Made by a program: the position numbers and the translations under genes. Shown one piece after another: positions 11,985 through 22,639 of a DNA stretch of 64,000 bases. The notes below the pieces were generated by a model. That model made no database searches, was not told the DNA's origin, and saw nothing but the letters and a program-made list of their open reading frames with translations. How positions within the stretch are numbered: the stretch's first letter is position 1; each line of letters begins with the position of its first letter. Source of the DNA: Bremia lactucae (taxonomy: Eukaryota; Oomycota; Peronosporomycetes; Peronosporales; Peronosporaceae); contig NC_090612.1 in NCBI RefSeq assembly GCF_004359215.1, forward strand, positions 85,565 to 149,564, read 5' to 3'.

Positions 11985-13040
11985 ATTCTTAAAACATTAT
12001 GGTGGGATGTACGATGTACAGCGCGCTCGCTTCAGTCGATGGGTAGTTTAAAGTGCTCTTGAGAGCTAGCAATATTCCGCTTGCATCGGATAGCATCAAG
12101 CGGTATATTTTGGGAGTGCTGGCGATGCCCCAGCAACAACTAATCGTCTGATGACGTAACTGCCGCAACTATTTCGCCCTCATAAACGTTATTGCACATA
12201 AATATTTTGATGACATTTTTGCTCAAAGTCGCACGGAGTAGGGTCGGTGAAAGTGGTTAATCACATTCATGAGGTATGTTCGATGCATGCGCACGAATCA
12301 TTTGTACATCAACGCATAGAAATGTAATTTTAGTGTGGAAGATATTGCCGTCTTCGGGCGCTTCATCAGAAAGTGAGGGATTAGAGCGTATCTAGCTAAA
12401 ATAAAAGCTATAGTAGATTGGCCAGTTCCTAAGAATCAAAAGGACTTACGTAAGTGGCTTGGCCTTGCAAATACTACCACAATATATGGCTAGGCTTTTT
12501 TACAATTTTCTTTCGAAGAAAGTAGACTAATGCTGGACTAGCACCGAGAAGGAAATTTTAAAGCGGTAAAGGGATGTCTACTGTATGCCCCATTTTAGGC
12601 CTTATTCGATCCTGGTTGGTCTTTCAGTGTCGCTTGTGGAATTAACTTTACCATAAGCAGCGCTGTTTTATAATTATTCCTTGGAGATATTTGCGCTCAA
12701 GTCTCGGCAGCTTAATCTGTAGGCAAGAATTACCCCGTTTACGACAAAGAACTGCATTAAAGTATACTCTCGCAAAATTCAGTGTGCATCTGCTTGGCTC
12801 TAAACCTTGTGTGATCTATACAGATTATACGTCCTTATGCTCTGCAACTCACTCACCTCAACTCTCGCAGTAAGTGGCCTGGTGGCTTCATTATTTGTAA
12901 ATATAATTTCGAGGAGAAGTTTAAGCCGGAAAAAAATAAATGCTTTGGCTGATGCGTTGTCGCGAAAAGCTTTTTTTAAACTTTATCATGTTAAGACTGT
13001 GTCATCGTTAGTCATTGACTCGATTCTTGTGGCTTAAGCC
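11985..13040 (+). pseudogene. Gypsy family A RT and RNase H remnant
   Basis: On the plus strand the RT palm is readable from MVGCTMYSA-like sequence at 12000 through the KYFDDIF catalytic box at ~12207. The RNase H region runs from 12560 to 13000 and ends with ADALSRKAFFK, the classical gypsy RNase H terminus (12943-12975). Many stops are present. It is head-to-head with the integrase remnant to its left, so two copies or an inversion are involved. Confidence 0.7.
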
Positions 13041-13056
13041 AAAGATGAGCAGTGTG

Positions 13057-13122
13057 TAGCGTTACAAACCACTCCTTGGAAACAATTAATAGCGTTACAA
13101 ACCACTCCTTGGAAACAATTAA
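13057..13122 (+). repeat. 33-bp tandem duplication
   Basis: The 33-bp unit beginning TAGCGTTACAAACCACTCC occurs twice in a row; being a multiple of three, it duplicates an 11-residue stretch in one frame. Confidence 0.9.
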
Positions 13123-14318
13123 TAAAGGCTCGGACATTATGTTGTCGGCTTATTTGAGTCCGTTGTTACATCGATACTCTTTTGATAATTGTCTTTTGTG
13201 CTATTGCACGGATGCAGCAGATCCTCCGCGCATCGTAGCATTTTATGATAAGAAACTGAAGTATTATTTTTTCTATTCTCTAAGAAGTCACTTACCAAGC
13301 AATTTTTGGTAAATCTTACCTCCGCAAATAATATATTTTCGCCTTTTTTGCACTTTCTTATGTGTATAGTTAACGTGATAGTGTTATATGTTATTTGCAT
13401 ATGTTGCCTTGATGTAGCATTAAAGCAATTTATATGCAACCCGTCAATTCCTGCACCTAAACAATTGCCGTGCTCAATTTTTGAATCGAATGCACGCCAA
13501 TTATAGCTTAGTTATCGAAGAAAGAACTCACTTATAAGTTATAAATTTCAATCACCTCACCACATAAGCGTCACGATTGAGTTTAGTTTACTAACCAATT
13601 TCAGCAAACAATCTTACGTCGATGGCTGATGCTATATTATTTGCGAGATTTTGCGACAGTCAAGAATGCAATTCTCAAAATTTAACCTTTGTACAAATTA
13701 TCCTATTGCGAGGACAGTGTCACTGGCATTTTATGCGAGATGATATCGCTCTCATTATCCACGAGAGAGAAATGCTAATTTAAGCTCTAAAATTTTTTGT
13801 GCTCTCTCTTTTCAGGATGAATTGTCGACCTCTAAGTCAGCCAATGCCATTCATTATTTTCAATGAGAATATTCAAAACTCTGCCGCTCCTCAAGACTTC
13901 ACTGATATAAATCATGTCAGCTTTACTGAACTTGATAAGGTTCCTCTCGCACCACAGATAAAATATACCATAAGTAATTTATCATTGTCTAGTAGATCTA
14001 AGAGCAATTGTTTAAGCACTCACTTAGCTCTGAACTAATCTAATAATGTATTTTATGATTGGTAACTCATCGTTACTTAATTGACTGCAAGCTCTTAGGA
14101 GGTTAAATTTCTCTTCATACTGCGCATTTTGAACTTCTTCTTTCTACTGTGCATTACGTGTATTTGCGACTTTTTCGACTTTCTTAGCAAACAGCTACAC
14201 TTTTTGTGAGGATTGAGCTTCTTTCTCACTCTTAAAAGATTCATTAACGACACCACTAGGGGCAATTTAAAGTTGAAAAATCAGGGTTTGAGAATCACAA
14301 TGAAGATATCACTGCACG
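13123..14318. other. Unassigned; possible orphan exon at 13815-14038
   Basis: About 1.2 kb without transposon similarity inside the window. At 13793-13814 a pyrimidine-rich CTCTCTCTTTTCAG precedes an ATG frame of about 74 codons (13815-14038) rich in Asn/Ser/Pro with a Pro-Phe-Ile-Ile-Phe-Asn-Glu-Asn motif. The look is of a host exon rather than a retrotransposon, but no neighbouring exons were recognised and no function can be assigned. Confidence 0.3.
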
Positions 14319-14833
14319 TGTAGGCGGGCACGTCGTAATACGGCCACGCTCTACTTAGACACACAGCTCAGCACAGCGAGGAAGCGGTTAGACCGTCTTC
14401 TCTTGCGTGCAGTGAGGTAGTTGCGGTAGGCGCCTTACCGACCTCACCCAACGCACTAAGTAATCTAGTAAAGTGTCGTCACGGAAGCGGCAATCCGGCT
14501 CCTCGTGCACACTTACTAAGTAGAAAGTTGTTTTCAGACTGATTTATATTCTATCGCATTAAATATAAATACCTATTTTGCCAATAAAAATGTCATCGCT
14601 ACAGATAACACTTAATATGTATTTCGAGCGTATCTTTCTTGATACCACGCATGACGGATGACGCTAGGCGTGAATGCACCTATGTGCATCACATACACAA
14701 GGGTTGGTCACAAATGTGAGCCACACCCGAGTGGTGAGTCTAATTACTTTATTAAGTAATTGACCATCCCCTTAAGTACAACAAGTGTACTTACGGGGAC
14801 TGTGTAAAATTAGAGCAACTTTAGCCCGTTACA
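14319..14833 (-). repeat. 3' LTR, family C (element C4)
   Basis: Bounded by TGTAGGCGGGCACG at 14319 and CCCGTTACA at 14833. On the minus strand it is preceded by a purine run (opposite CCATCCCCCCC, 14834-14844), which makes it the 3' LTR of a minus-strand element. It is an inverted copy of the 434-988 LTR and parallels 24826-25358. Confidence 0.8.
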
Positions 14834-14966
14834 CCATCCCCCCCATTAAAGAAAGAATTTACATTTTAAATTCGTTAAAGAGGAACGAGGAACTGCGAGC
14901 AGCTCTAAGCACCGCTAGTTCTCTCAATCGCTCTAGCGACCTGTGTTTACAGACACGGCGCCAAAG

Positions 14967-16430
14967 ATGCCACCAAAAAGGGGCCACGTTGGTGGGTCGC
15001 CTGCGAAGACGCCCGCTCAACCTTGCACTAAGTGCACGCGCCACGTTAACATGCCAGCAGCGTCTAATGCCTTAATCGAAACGCCGACAGCTACTGCTGC
15101 TGTCGCGTTAACAGGGCTTAAGGATTCATCCCCCTTTAACAGTGAGGATCTTGATTCGTCGCTCATTGTCAACTACAATGAGTCGACACCGTTGCCGTCA
15201 CCTCATCGTAGTGATGCCGACAACGAGCTCACTGGGAAGGGTGATGGCGCATTATTGCCCATCCAAACTTCTCTCATGGCTAACAACATAGACAGCAACA
15301 TTTACGAATGCTGTCTCGTCGTCTGGGCTGAATAGCGCAGCGACCACTAATGAGAGCGCTGCCCATAAAAGCGCAGCCGTTTCTTCGTTGCGTAAAATCA
15401 CAACGCCTTATGTTCAGACCATTATTTATAATGGTTCTGATATAGAGAATTCGCAGCGCTAAGCTCCGCCGACGACATGTGAACGGGCTCAGTCGGTGTC
15501 ACAAGCCAGTCGTTTCGAACGTGGCTATGTGTCGGGTGACATATCACCGATGCCCCTCAATCTAAATAGCGTTGTTAAAATGGGCTAAGAGCGTTGCTCC
15601 TTGAGTGCGCCCTTCTAGACGCACATACTTATTATGGCGTCTTTCAATCATGGGAGGGTCAGGGAATATCGCTTAGGCGTATTTTCCCGATCCCGGTCGT
15701 GTTGCGTTCAAATGAAACGCCCGGCCAATACGAGGCGAAATTCACGCGCCGCATTCATTTGCATTCCGATGCGAAGAAACAGCGGTCGCAGCGAATTAAT
15801 TTCGCCCGCTTTCGTATGAAAGAAATCATGGGCGGTACTGTATTCCCTGTTTCTTCTCAATACGCTACTTCTGCTGGTCCATCGGAGACTAGCGAAGAGG
15901 CATCAAGCTGGTGCTCCTTTTCATAGGCAGTCACTAAGCCGGGCACGTCAATACGTAGGGTATCGATCGGTTTCCAAGAGTCAAAACTCCTTGGGAAACG
16001 TCTTAATTAGACGAGAATCTGATACCTTTGCCTCACGGAGCGGTGGGCAAGCAGCTTTCAACAAGGAAGAGTCGGTTCCTACCCGCATCCATCAGTGCAG
16101 GCGGCGCCCGATAGGAGTGGCGATCTCGCCCACCTAATCGCGGCTGCCTTACCTTCGTTCGTTCAGTCACCGGCGCAAGCGCTGCCGAACGACGTATTGT
16201 GGATTTCGAGGGTCAAGCCTTGCGACTGACCTCGGATCTTCAGGATGTCCGTGCGTGGGATCGTCAGGGTTATGAACGCCTGAAGACTCGCTTGGACCTT
16301 TTTTTACAGGATAATGCTTAACGATCCGCGTTACTCGCGTGATGTCCCTCGTTCGTGGTGGAAGGATTCGGTCGGCTGATATTTTTCTTGCCTTCTCCGT
16401 CTCCCTCACCCGAATGACGCTCGACTCGCA
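14967..16430 (+). pseudogene. Family C antisense ORF (element C4)
   Basis: The frame starts at ATG 14967 (Met-Pro-Pro-Lys-Arg-Gly-His-Val) and runs opposite to the element's own direction, between the GPF end of integrase and the 3' LTR. With several frameshifts the reading can be followed through a conserved block at 15590-15850 (ALLDAHTYYGVFQSW... then FPIPVV...NETP) to a C-terminal coiled coil at 16200-16320 (LTSDLQDVRAW, then YERLKTRLDLFLQ). A basic, Ser/Arg-rich tail ends around 16465. Frames that can be aligned to C2 (25483-27764) keep the same protein sequence while nucleotides differ, which favours past coding. The function is unknown. Confidence 0.6.
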
Positions 16431-16559
16431 GTCGGCGTCACCATCGGTCTCCTAAGACGGATGGGGGTATGTGACCTCATTTAGTTCTACACACCGTTTC
16501 AGATGACCCTCGTTAGAAAACGGGGGGGGGGGGTCTATATTTACGGGGTTAGGGTAAGC

Positions 16560-17240
16560 CTATAATTTAGGTCTTCAACCCCTTCTACTACCGTAAAAGG
16601 CCTAATGAAACGCGGCAACAACATCTTAGTACCATCAGCACAGAAATTGCATTCTTAGGTAGGGTAGCAGTACTTAATGTTACATTTCCCCCCACTTAAA
16701 AGCGTTCATTATTTCTGCGACCATATCGGTCCGCATATTCGTTTTGCTTGTCCTGTGCACTTGCTATTGCGTCACTAACTTTCGGGTGATGGCTAATCGC
16801 TCATCCACAAGGCGTTGAGCCTCGCTCACGCTTTGAGCATCAAATTCGCCTATGATACCGCCGAGAGGTCGGTCATAGGACGTAGGATTATTGACCACTG
16901 CTAAATTTGCAGGGTCATTAGGGCCAGTTTCAGTCTTTGAGATGATACCTTCATGGGTCATCATCATGTTGACGAAACTATGTCCCCCTTTCGCACCGAG
17001 CATTGTGAGAAGACCCTCCCCCCACTAAGACTCGGGCGCACAAACGAGACTGGTGTCCGGGGATGGCGCAGTCGTTTTATGTAAAGCGGTGTCTCACCCG
17101 TACTGGCGCGGACACTGTTATTTATAGCGAACTCCACGAAGGGCAATTGCTTGCTACACTCTATCTCTTTGAGACGCTCGTCCGCACTAAGCGGAGTGAA
17201 TCTATATTCACTATGAGCTTTAGCTTTCGCTAGCTCTGCA
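16560..17240 (-). pseudogene. Gypsy family C integrase C-terminal part (element C4)
   Basis: Minus-strand reading gives the third catalytic region VEFAINNSVRAS (around 17110-17140), then ETPLYIKRLRHPRTP, the DAIASAQDKQNEYADRYGRR helix (about 16715-16775), and the GPF-type module as LPRFIRPFTVVEG (about 16580-16620). Frameshifts occur near 17020 and 16680. The N-terminal integrase core is not collinear; it lies inverted at 17296-17960. Confidence 0.75.
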
Positions 17241-17248
17241 GCTCGAAA

Positions 17249-17331
17249 AGCTCTTTTCTGGCCTGTTATGACATCAGCTATCACCTTGTGATCCCTTGAG
17301 AATCTATGTGCCTCATGACACAGATCTCAAG
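17249..17331. repeat. Inverted repeat, left copy
   Basis: About 82 bp around GGCCTGTTATGACATCAGCT match in reverse complement 17943-18022 with about eight differences. The pair brackets the integrase core. Confidence 0.8.
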
Positions 17332-17960
17332 TTGATGATCCTTCACGAGCTCCATGATGCGCCATCTAGTGGGCATCTGGGCCGTGAAAAGACATTCTTA
17401 CGAGTGTCAGAGGAATTTTGGTGGCCACACCTATATAGATGGGTGGCCAACTATATTCGCTCTTGCGAACAGTGTCAGCGCATTAAGCCTGCACCATCCA
17501 GCAGTACGCCACTGAAGCCGCTACCGATCCCAACCAACTGTTGGAAATCAGTAAGCCTGGACTTCATGTTTGGCATGCCGCCCGATCATAAGGGTCGGAC
17601 GAGGCTAGTCGTCTTTGTAGACAGACTGAGCAAAATGGTGCATTTAGCACCATGTAATACATCGATCACTGGCAAGGGGGTAGCTCTCTTGTTCCTGGAT
17701 CATATATACTGACTACACGGGATGCGCGAGTCCATAGTATCGGACCGGGATCCACGTTTTACGTCTGGTTTTTGGCGACATGTGTTTGAGCTGCTTGGTA
17801 GCAAGCTCCACATGTCGACCGCAGATCATCCCCAGACCGATGGCCAAACAGAACGTGCCAATCGGGTCGTGGCGGATGTCTTACGCACTATAGCAACTCC
17901 CCATGAGATGGTGCATCATGGAGCTCGTATAGGATCATCAGCTTGGGATCTGTATCATGA
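17296..17960 (+). pseudogene. Gypsy family C integrase core, inverted
   Basis: The plus-strand frame has the H2C2 zinc-binding module: the histidines are in LHELHDAPSSGHLG and the cysteines in CEQCQRIKP (17464-17490). The catalytic core follows: first Asp in SLDFMFG (~17560), second Asp in [14 protein letters not shown] (~17740-17775), and the [16 protein letters not shown] block. A TGA at 17709 breaks it. The catalytic Glu is absent because the copy ends at the inverted repeat; the matching Glu-containing segment is on the other strand at 16560-17240. Domain order is normal within the piece, so the integrase gene was split by inversion. Confidence 0.8.
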
Positions 17961-18022
17961 GACTCATAGATTCTCAAGGGATCACAAGGTGACAGCTGAT
18001 GCCATAACAGGCCATCGGTGTA
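17943..18022. repeat. Inverted repeat, right copy
   Basis: Reverse complement of 17249-17331. It lies 31 bp before a 100-N gap, so an assembly-generated inversion is possible. Confidence 0.8.
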
Positions 18023-18053
18023 GCTAAAGCGATTGAGCTTAGCTTTCAGGTGC

Positions 18054-18153
18054 NNNNNNNNNNNNNNNNNNNNNNNNNNNNNNNNNNNNNNNNNNNNNNN
18101 NNNNNNNNNNNNNNNNNNNNNNNNNNNNNNNNNNNNNNNNNNNNNNNNNNNNN
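18054..18153. other. Assembly gap (100 N)
   Basis: Exactly 100 N, the usual placeholder for a gap of unknown size. Integrase sequence lies to the left and a family B LTR end to the right. Confidence 0.99.
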
Positions 18154-18200
18154 TAACAACCTTTAAGTGTTAATTTCATGTAACGATACACTCCGTTACA
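18154..18200 (-). repeat. LTR end fragment, family B
   Basis: TAACAACCTTTAAGTGTTAA...GATACACTCCGTTACA matches the terminal 47 bp of the LTR at 38818-39259. The rest is lost in the gap. Confidence 0.75.
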
Positions 18201-18479
18201 TGCCAGCTTTGCGGCCTCACACGGGTTTCTTTACCATGCGAAATTAAAAGTTGAAATTTGATTAAAACCAACATGGGCTAAATTATAGAGAAAGACACAA
18301 TAGTACTCTCTGTCACTAAACATCAGTCTCTTAGTGACTTTGGTGAAAGGGGTACTGATGTAATGGGGTGTCCTGTTACATAATTGTTCCCTATATGAGA
18401 AAAAAATAAAGAAGTACACAATCATTACTCCTAACAATTTTAACTTAGAATACCAACATTACCAACTTTGGTAATATTG
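18201..18479. other. Unassigned spacer
   Basis: About 280 bp of AT-rich sequence with no gene; some resemblance to family D LTR internal sequence begins near 18445. Confidence 0.3.
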
Positions 18480-18790
18480 AGGCAACAATATATTAGCTCT
18501 GTTGATTGATTGATTTCAGTTTAAATCAACCCTGCCAATCGTTACAAGACACGATTAGGCGGCGCGCAAGAAGGCGCTAAACATAAATATTTTATAATAT
18601 ATTAAAAACCAATAGATGAAGATCGTTACGGAAGTACTTGAAATATATACAATTTTACTTTTTTCTATATATTAGAGCCTTAGTATCGAGCTCTAGTAGC
18701 TAAGACTTCTTAGCTAGTTGTAACTTCCTCTGCACGCAATGTACGTGAAGTAATCGAGGCACCTCACCTTCACTGTTATCAGTGTAGGTT
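18480..18790 (-). repeat. LTR, family D, left arm of an inverted pair
   Basis: Contains AAATCAACCCTGCCAATCG and CTTCCTCTGCACGCAATGTACGTGAAG. The same order appears reversed in 18830-19140. Confidence 0.65.
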
Positions 18791-18829
18791 GACTAGTAGT
18801 GTTGTCAGTACTAGCGAAAAGGTGCTCCG

Positions 18830-19140
18830 TTACAGAAGGTGAAGTGCTTCCGAGTACTTCACGTACGCGACGTGTATAGGAAGGTTTTAAGTTGCTAAGC
18901 TTGGCTTAGCAATTGAAAATGATACTTAAAAGGCTTATTATATGGGAAAAGTAAAGCTGTATTAATATAATCAAGTTTCTACGTATTGCAATTTTTTAAC
19001 TTAATATATTTTTTCAACTAAGCATTTCGGCTCATTGCTCACCGCCCGTATGCGCGTCTAGCTTCGATTGGCAGGGCTTAAATCAAACAATTAACTGAAA
19101 TGTCGTAATGCCACTACATACGGAAATATTGAAAAAAATT
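18830..19140 (+). repeat. LTR, family D, right arm of an inverted pair
   Basis: Runs from GGTGAAGTGCTTCC through AAGGTTTTAAG and TCTAGCTTCGATTGGCAGGG, the reverse complement order of the left arm. Related direct copies are at 21810-21975 and 22095-22500. Confidence 0.65.
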
Positions 19141-19333
19141 AGGTTGGTTATTTAGAAATTAATATTTTACTCTTCTTCATTTGCTTCTTATAACGATAAT
19201 ATTTGTGTAGTGGGACTCACCGTTAGATCACCTCCCTTAAACAACACTCACTAAAGTGACTCTTTAAGAGAGAGAGAGAATTTTCTTGTGTCAATCTCGG
19301 TATAGGAGCATGTCCTGATTCCAAATTTTGCGC

Positions 19334-19720
19334 ATGAAAACTAAACTCGTGCGCGTCACCTCTTTAGAGACAAACCAACCAGCTACACGACTAAGTGTTG
19401 TTGTTAATAAAGCTAACTTAATGGTAGACGCCCAGGCGTCTACTGCGGGAACCAAATCGCCCCCAACTCCGACAAGAAGCGCCTTTTATAAGTCGATGAA
19501 ATGTCCGTTTTAAAAACATCTGAAAAGTCCTTCGGTTCACCGGGACTCGAGTTTGATCAACTCGTCCGAATCTTCTAATGTGAAGTCATCCTCTGATGTC
19601 ACCAATAATGGTTACGATGCTGGTGATGCTAACATGCATCATAAGGAACGAAGTGATCGTAACGATCAATTCGAAAGGAATGTTAGCTAACATTAGTCAA
19701 AGGGAGAGGGAGCAGAATAT
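19334..19720 (+). pseudogene. Candidate family D antisense ORF, N-terminal part
   Basis: An ATG frame of 60 codons at 19334-19513 is Thr/Ser/Lys-rich (TRLSVVVNKANLMV..., TKSPPTPTRS). It sits just inside a CTCCC pyrimidine run (19231) that would be the polypurine tract of a minus-strand element next to the family D LTR. Its position mirrors the antisense frames of families A-C. A second frame with SSSDVTNNGYDAGDAN continues at 19580-19690. It is too short to prove homology. Confidence 0.35.
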
Positions 19721-19830
19721 GAAACGGGCTAAAGTTGCCCAAATGTCACACAGTCCCCATAAAATACACTTCGTGTGCTTAAGGGAATGGTCAGTTACTT
19801 AAATAAAGTAATTAGACCCACCACTCCGGG
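19719..19830 (+). repeat. LTR fragment, family C
   Basis: GAAACGGGCTAAAGTTGCCC through GTAATTAGACCCACCACTC matches the first ~110 bp of the LTR at 434-988, in the same orientation. Confidence 0.75.
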
Positions 19831-20179
19831 CAAAATTTTCGGTTGAGCAATTGGCGAACGATTTGGCGCTCTAAGCTCTTCGCAATAAGCTGGCGGGAGC
19901 TCGTCTGGAAACGCAACCTTGAAGGATGAACTGAGACGTCTTGCTGAGGCCAAAAGTCTTATTTGTTTAGATTATCTGTATCTGGCGGATGCTTTGAGCT
20001 GTTACGGTTTGGTTTATTTCCAGAAGAAGCCTCGTACTGGTAGCACGGGTAGAGACGTCCGAAGTAAGCGTATGATTTATGCGCACCTACGGGGCAGCTT
20101 GATCTTGTGTGCACTACCTTTGGCGGTGCACCAACAAAACAGGCAAAAATTCTCGAACATAAATTATTACTGCCACGTT
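19831..20179. other. Unassigned spacer
   Basis: About 350 bp. A 97-codon plus-strand frame and its shadow are present without recognisable motifs. Confidence 0.3.
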
Positions 20180-21420
20180 TGCCACTATATTCACATCTTG
20201 AGATTTGCATAAAAAATATGCTTACGAATAAGTGTAAGAATGTTTTGGACGTGGGTACAATGTACTTTAACGCCCGACTTTTCGTTCATGGCTCTGCTTT
20301 GAACAAAGACGTCATCAAATAGCTCAGTGCGAAATCATGTACCGATCCCAAGAGATTACTTGCACATCTGTTAAATATCGCAGGGGTATTACTAATCCCC
20401 TGTGGCATAACTAGCCACTCCCATACCATTCCGCTTGGGGTGCTTCTGCTGTTAACATAGTATCCTGTTGATACATAAGGATAAGATAGAATCCATCCAT
20501 CTAACATTGACAAAAAGATGGTTCTCTTTGATGTACCAGCAATGATTACGTCTTTTCGTGGTATCGGCGTTTGAGCCGGTATACCGTTGCAGCGTTCAAT
20601 TTAATGAACATATGCACAATCCGCCACCCTCCTGTTTCTTTACGCATCCAGAAGGTTGGAGAGCTATATGGGGATGTTGACTCCCTCACATATCCCGCAG
20701 CAAAGAAATCGGCAAAGAATTTGTCGATCGCTAATACTTGTTCACGAGGCAATGGCCACTGCTTCATGACATAGTATTTCGAACCTGGTATCAAGTCGAC
20801 TTTGTGTCGATTATCTGCATAATTAGGCAACTCGAACGGTCAATTCAAAGAATATAACCTTGAGCTCGATAAATTCCATATATAAAGGAATCGGCTTCAA
20901 GGACTCCAAGGATTGAGACGTAAAACGCTCAATCCATTTTTCCCATCGAGGACACTTTCGTACATCGATGAGATTCTCAGAACACGTCGCTCACAGGAAA
21001 ACTATTGCCGACCGAATATCGGTCACGTACTTGTCATATGTGCCAAGTACGCAGATCTGCTTGACTTTGCCACTACGCAGATCACGCAAGTCCGTTTCGG
21101 TTCTAGCGTTGGCAATTGAATTATCTCCGAAGTTAATTTCGGAGGCGCTATCACATCAAGTGTATGAGCGCCTACAATTGATCCGTTGTTTACTTAGACA
21201 TTTAATGTCTCAGTTTCCTCTTTGGAGCCTATTTCGAAATGTACAGGTTTCCCGGGGACTTATTTCCGCAGAATTCTCGAGACTAAATCGCTCAAGTTCG
21301 TTTTGAAATGAACCTTCCCGACTACCTCTAGCTGTGGGTGCGCAACCACAGCGAGATCGTCTACGATCGACTCTCGCGGAAGCGTCCGCCCGCTAGTAGC
21401 ATGTAAATTTTGCTATCTCA
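20180..21420 (-). pseudogene. Gypsy family B-like protease-RT remnant
   Basis: On the minus strand the RT entry (SKYYVMKQWPLPREQ, 20720-20770) is followed by YSSPTFWMRKETGGWRIVHMF, VPQGISNTPAIFNR at ~20370-20410, and an Asp-Asp catalytic box near 20310 reached after a one-base deletion. The order and wording parallel 42597-43450 of B1. The upstream part (20840-21420) corresponds to the protease-RT spacer at 43440-43950. Frames are broken. Confidence 0.7.
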
Positions 21421-21689
21421 ACAGTACTAATTGTTGAGCACCCTATTCTCTCAACGTCTTGCTAGTGAAACAAGGTTTCTTTTTTCTGGGCTTAATCGAG
21501 TTCATGTTGTATGAACTTAGCTATGACCGCATGTTGTTCGTCTGTGCTCAGAGTGAACAGTAAGACGCCAAAGGCTGGCCCGCCTACGACCGCACGCATG
21601 CGTTCGATCTCTATCCATTCAAGGTCACTCAAATAAGTCACGCGTTGCGTGATAGCCTTTTTGAGGGGCTTGAAAGCTTCCTCCTTTTT
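21421..21689. other. Unassigned spacer
   Basis: About 270 bp. It begins with TTGTTGAGCACC...CTCTCAACGTC, slightly like 43870-43900, then nothing recognisable. Confidence 0.3.
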
Positions 21690-22500
21690 TATTCAACATA
21701 TCCATGTTGGATGGAATGTGCGTTGGCCTTTGAACGGACTACGAAGTGCTACCCGGTGTAACGATGCAACCTTTGCTAGTTTTTTTATTATTAACAGTAC
21801 ACTAATTACAGTGAAGGTGGGGCGCCTCGACTACTTTACGTATACGACGTGCAGAGGAAGGTTCTAAGTAGCAAAGAAGTATTAACTACCAAAAGTAAAA
21901 TTTTAAGGCTTTATAATAGAGAGAAAGTAAAACTGTAATATATATCAAGTTCCTACGTAACGATCTTCTATCTATCTTCTACATCCAACATGAACATGTT
22001 GGATAATATTTGCGTGGTCTTTGAGCTGACCACAAAGTTGTATCGGGAATGGAGCAACTTTCGCCAATGCTGCTTCAGTACCAGCTAACCTAGAACTGAA
22101 AATAGTGCACAAAAGGTGCAACCGAATACTCCACGTTCACGATGTTTAGAGGAAGGTATAACATTTGGTAAGCGTGACTTAGCAACTAAAGGTCAATACT
22201 AAGGAAGACTTAGTATAGGGAAAGCAAATCTATATTAATATAAATAAGTTTTTGAGTTCAAATGCCCTCAAGGTCCTGAATTTTTATATTTAAATGAAGC
22301 TATACAAAGTGACTCATTGCTCACCGCCCACGCGCGTCTAGCAGCGATTGGACAGGTTGAGTTAAAGACTTAAATTAACGAATGTACAGAAGTGTCACAG
22401 AACTGCCACATATTACCATGGTAATATTTCTTACAATATTATCGATAAAGATATTATTGTATCTATACTTTATCATTTCTCTAACAGGTAATGAAATTGT
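21690..22500 (+). repeat. Family D LTR sequence, two partial tandem copies
   Basis: 21690-21975 and 21985-22460 carry the same succession of blocks (CATGTTGGAT..., ACGTGCAGAGGAAGG / GATGTTTAGAGGAAGG, AGTAAAACTGTAATAT / GCAAATCTATATTAAT) offset by ~295 bp. The right copy continues into TCACCGCCCACGCGCGTCTAGCAGCGATTGGACAGG and the TATTACCATGGTAATATT palindrome. Confidence 0.6.
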
Positions 22501-22639
22501 AACGAGCTACATCTTTATAGTATCAGTCCTACTTAAAGATTCGTCGAATCACATGCTTAAGAGAATGCGCCTTCAGAAGGCTTTCAACTGGTATTCAAAA
22601 CAGCGCAAGCCTCAAAAGGAAGGCACCGACCACTTACCA

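Noticed and set aside
13057..13122. Short tandem repeat considered as a CRISPR-like array
   Set aside because: Only two adjacent units with no spacers, in a eukaryotic transposon region.
16522..16533. G-rich run considered as a functional purine tract
   Set aside because: It is not next to an LTR edge; probably a homopolymer in decayed sequence.
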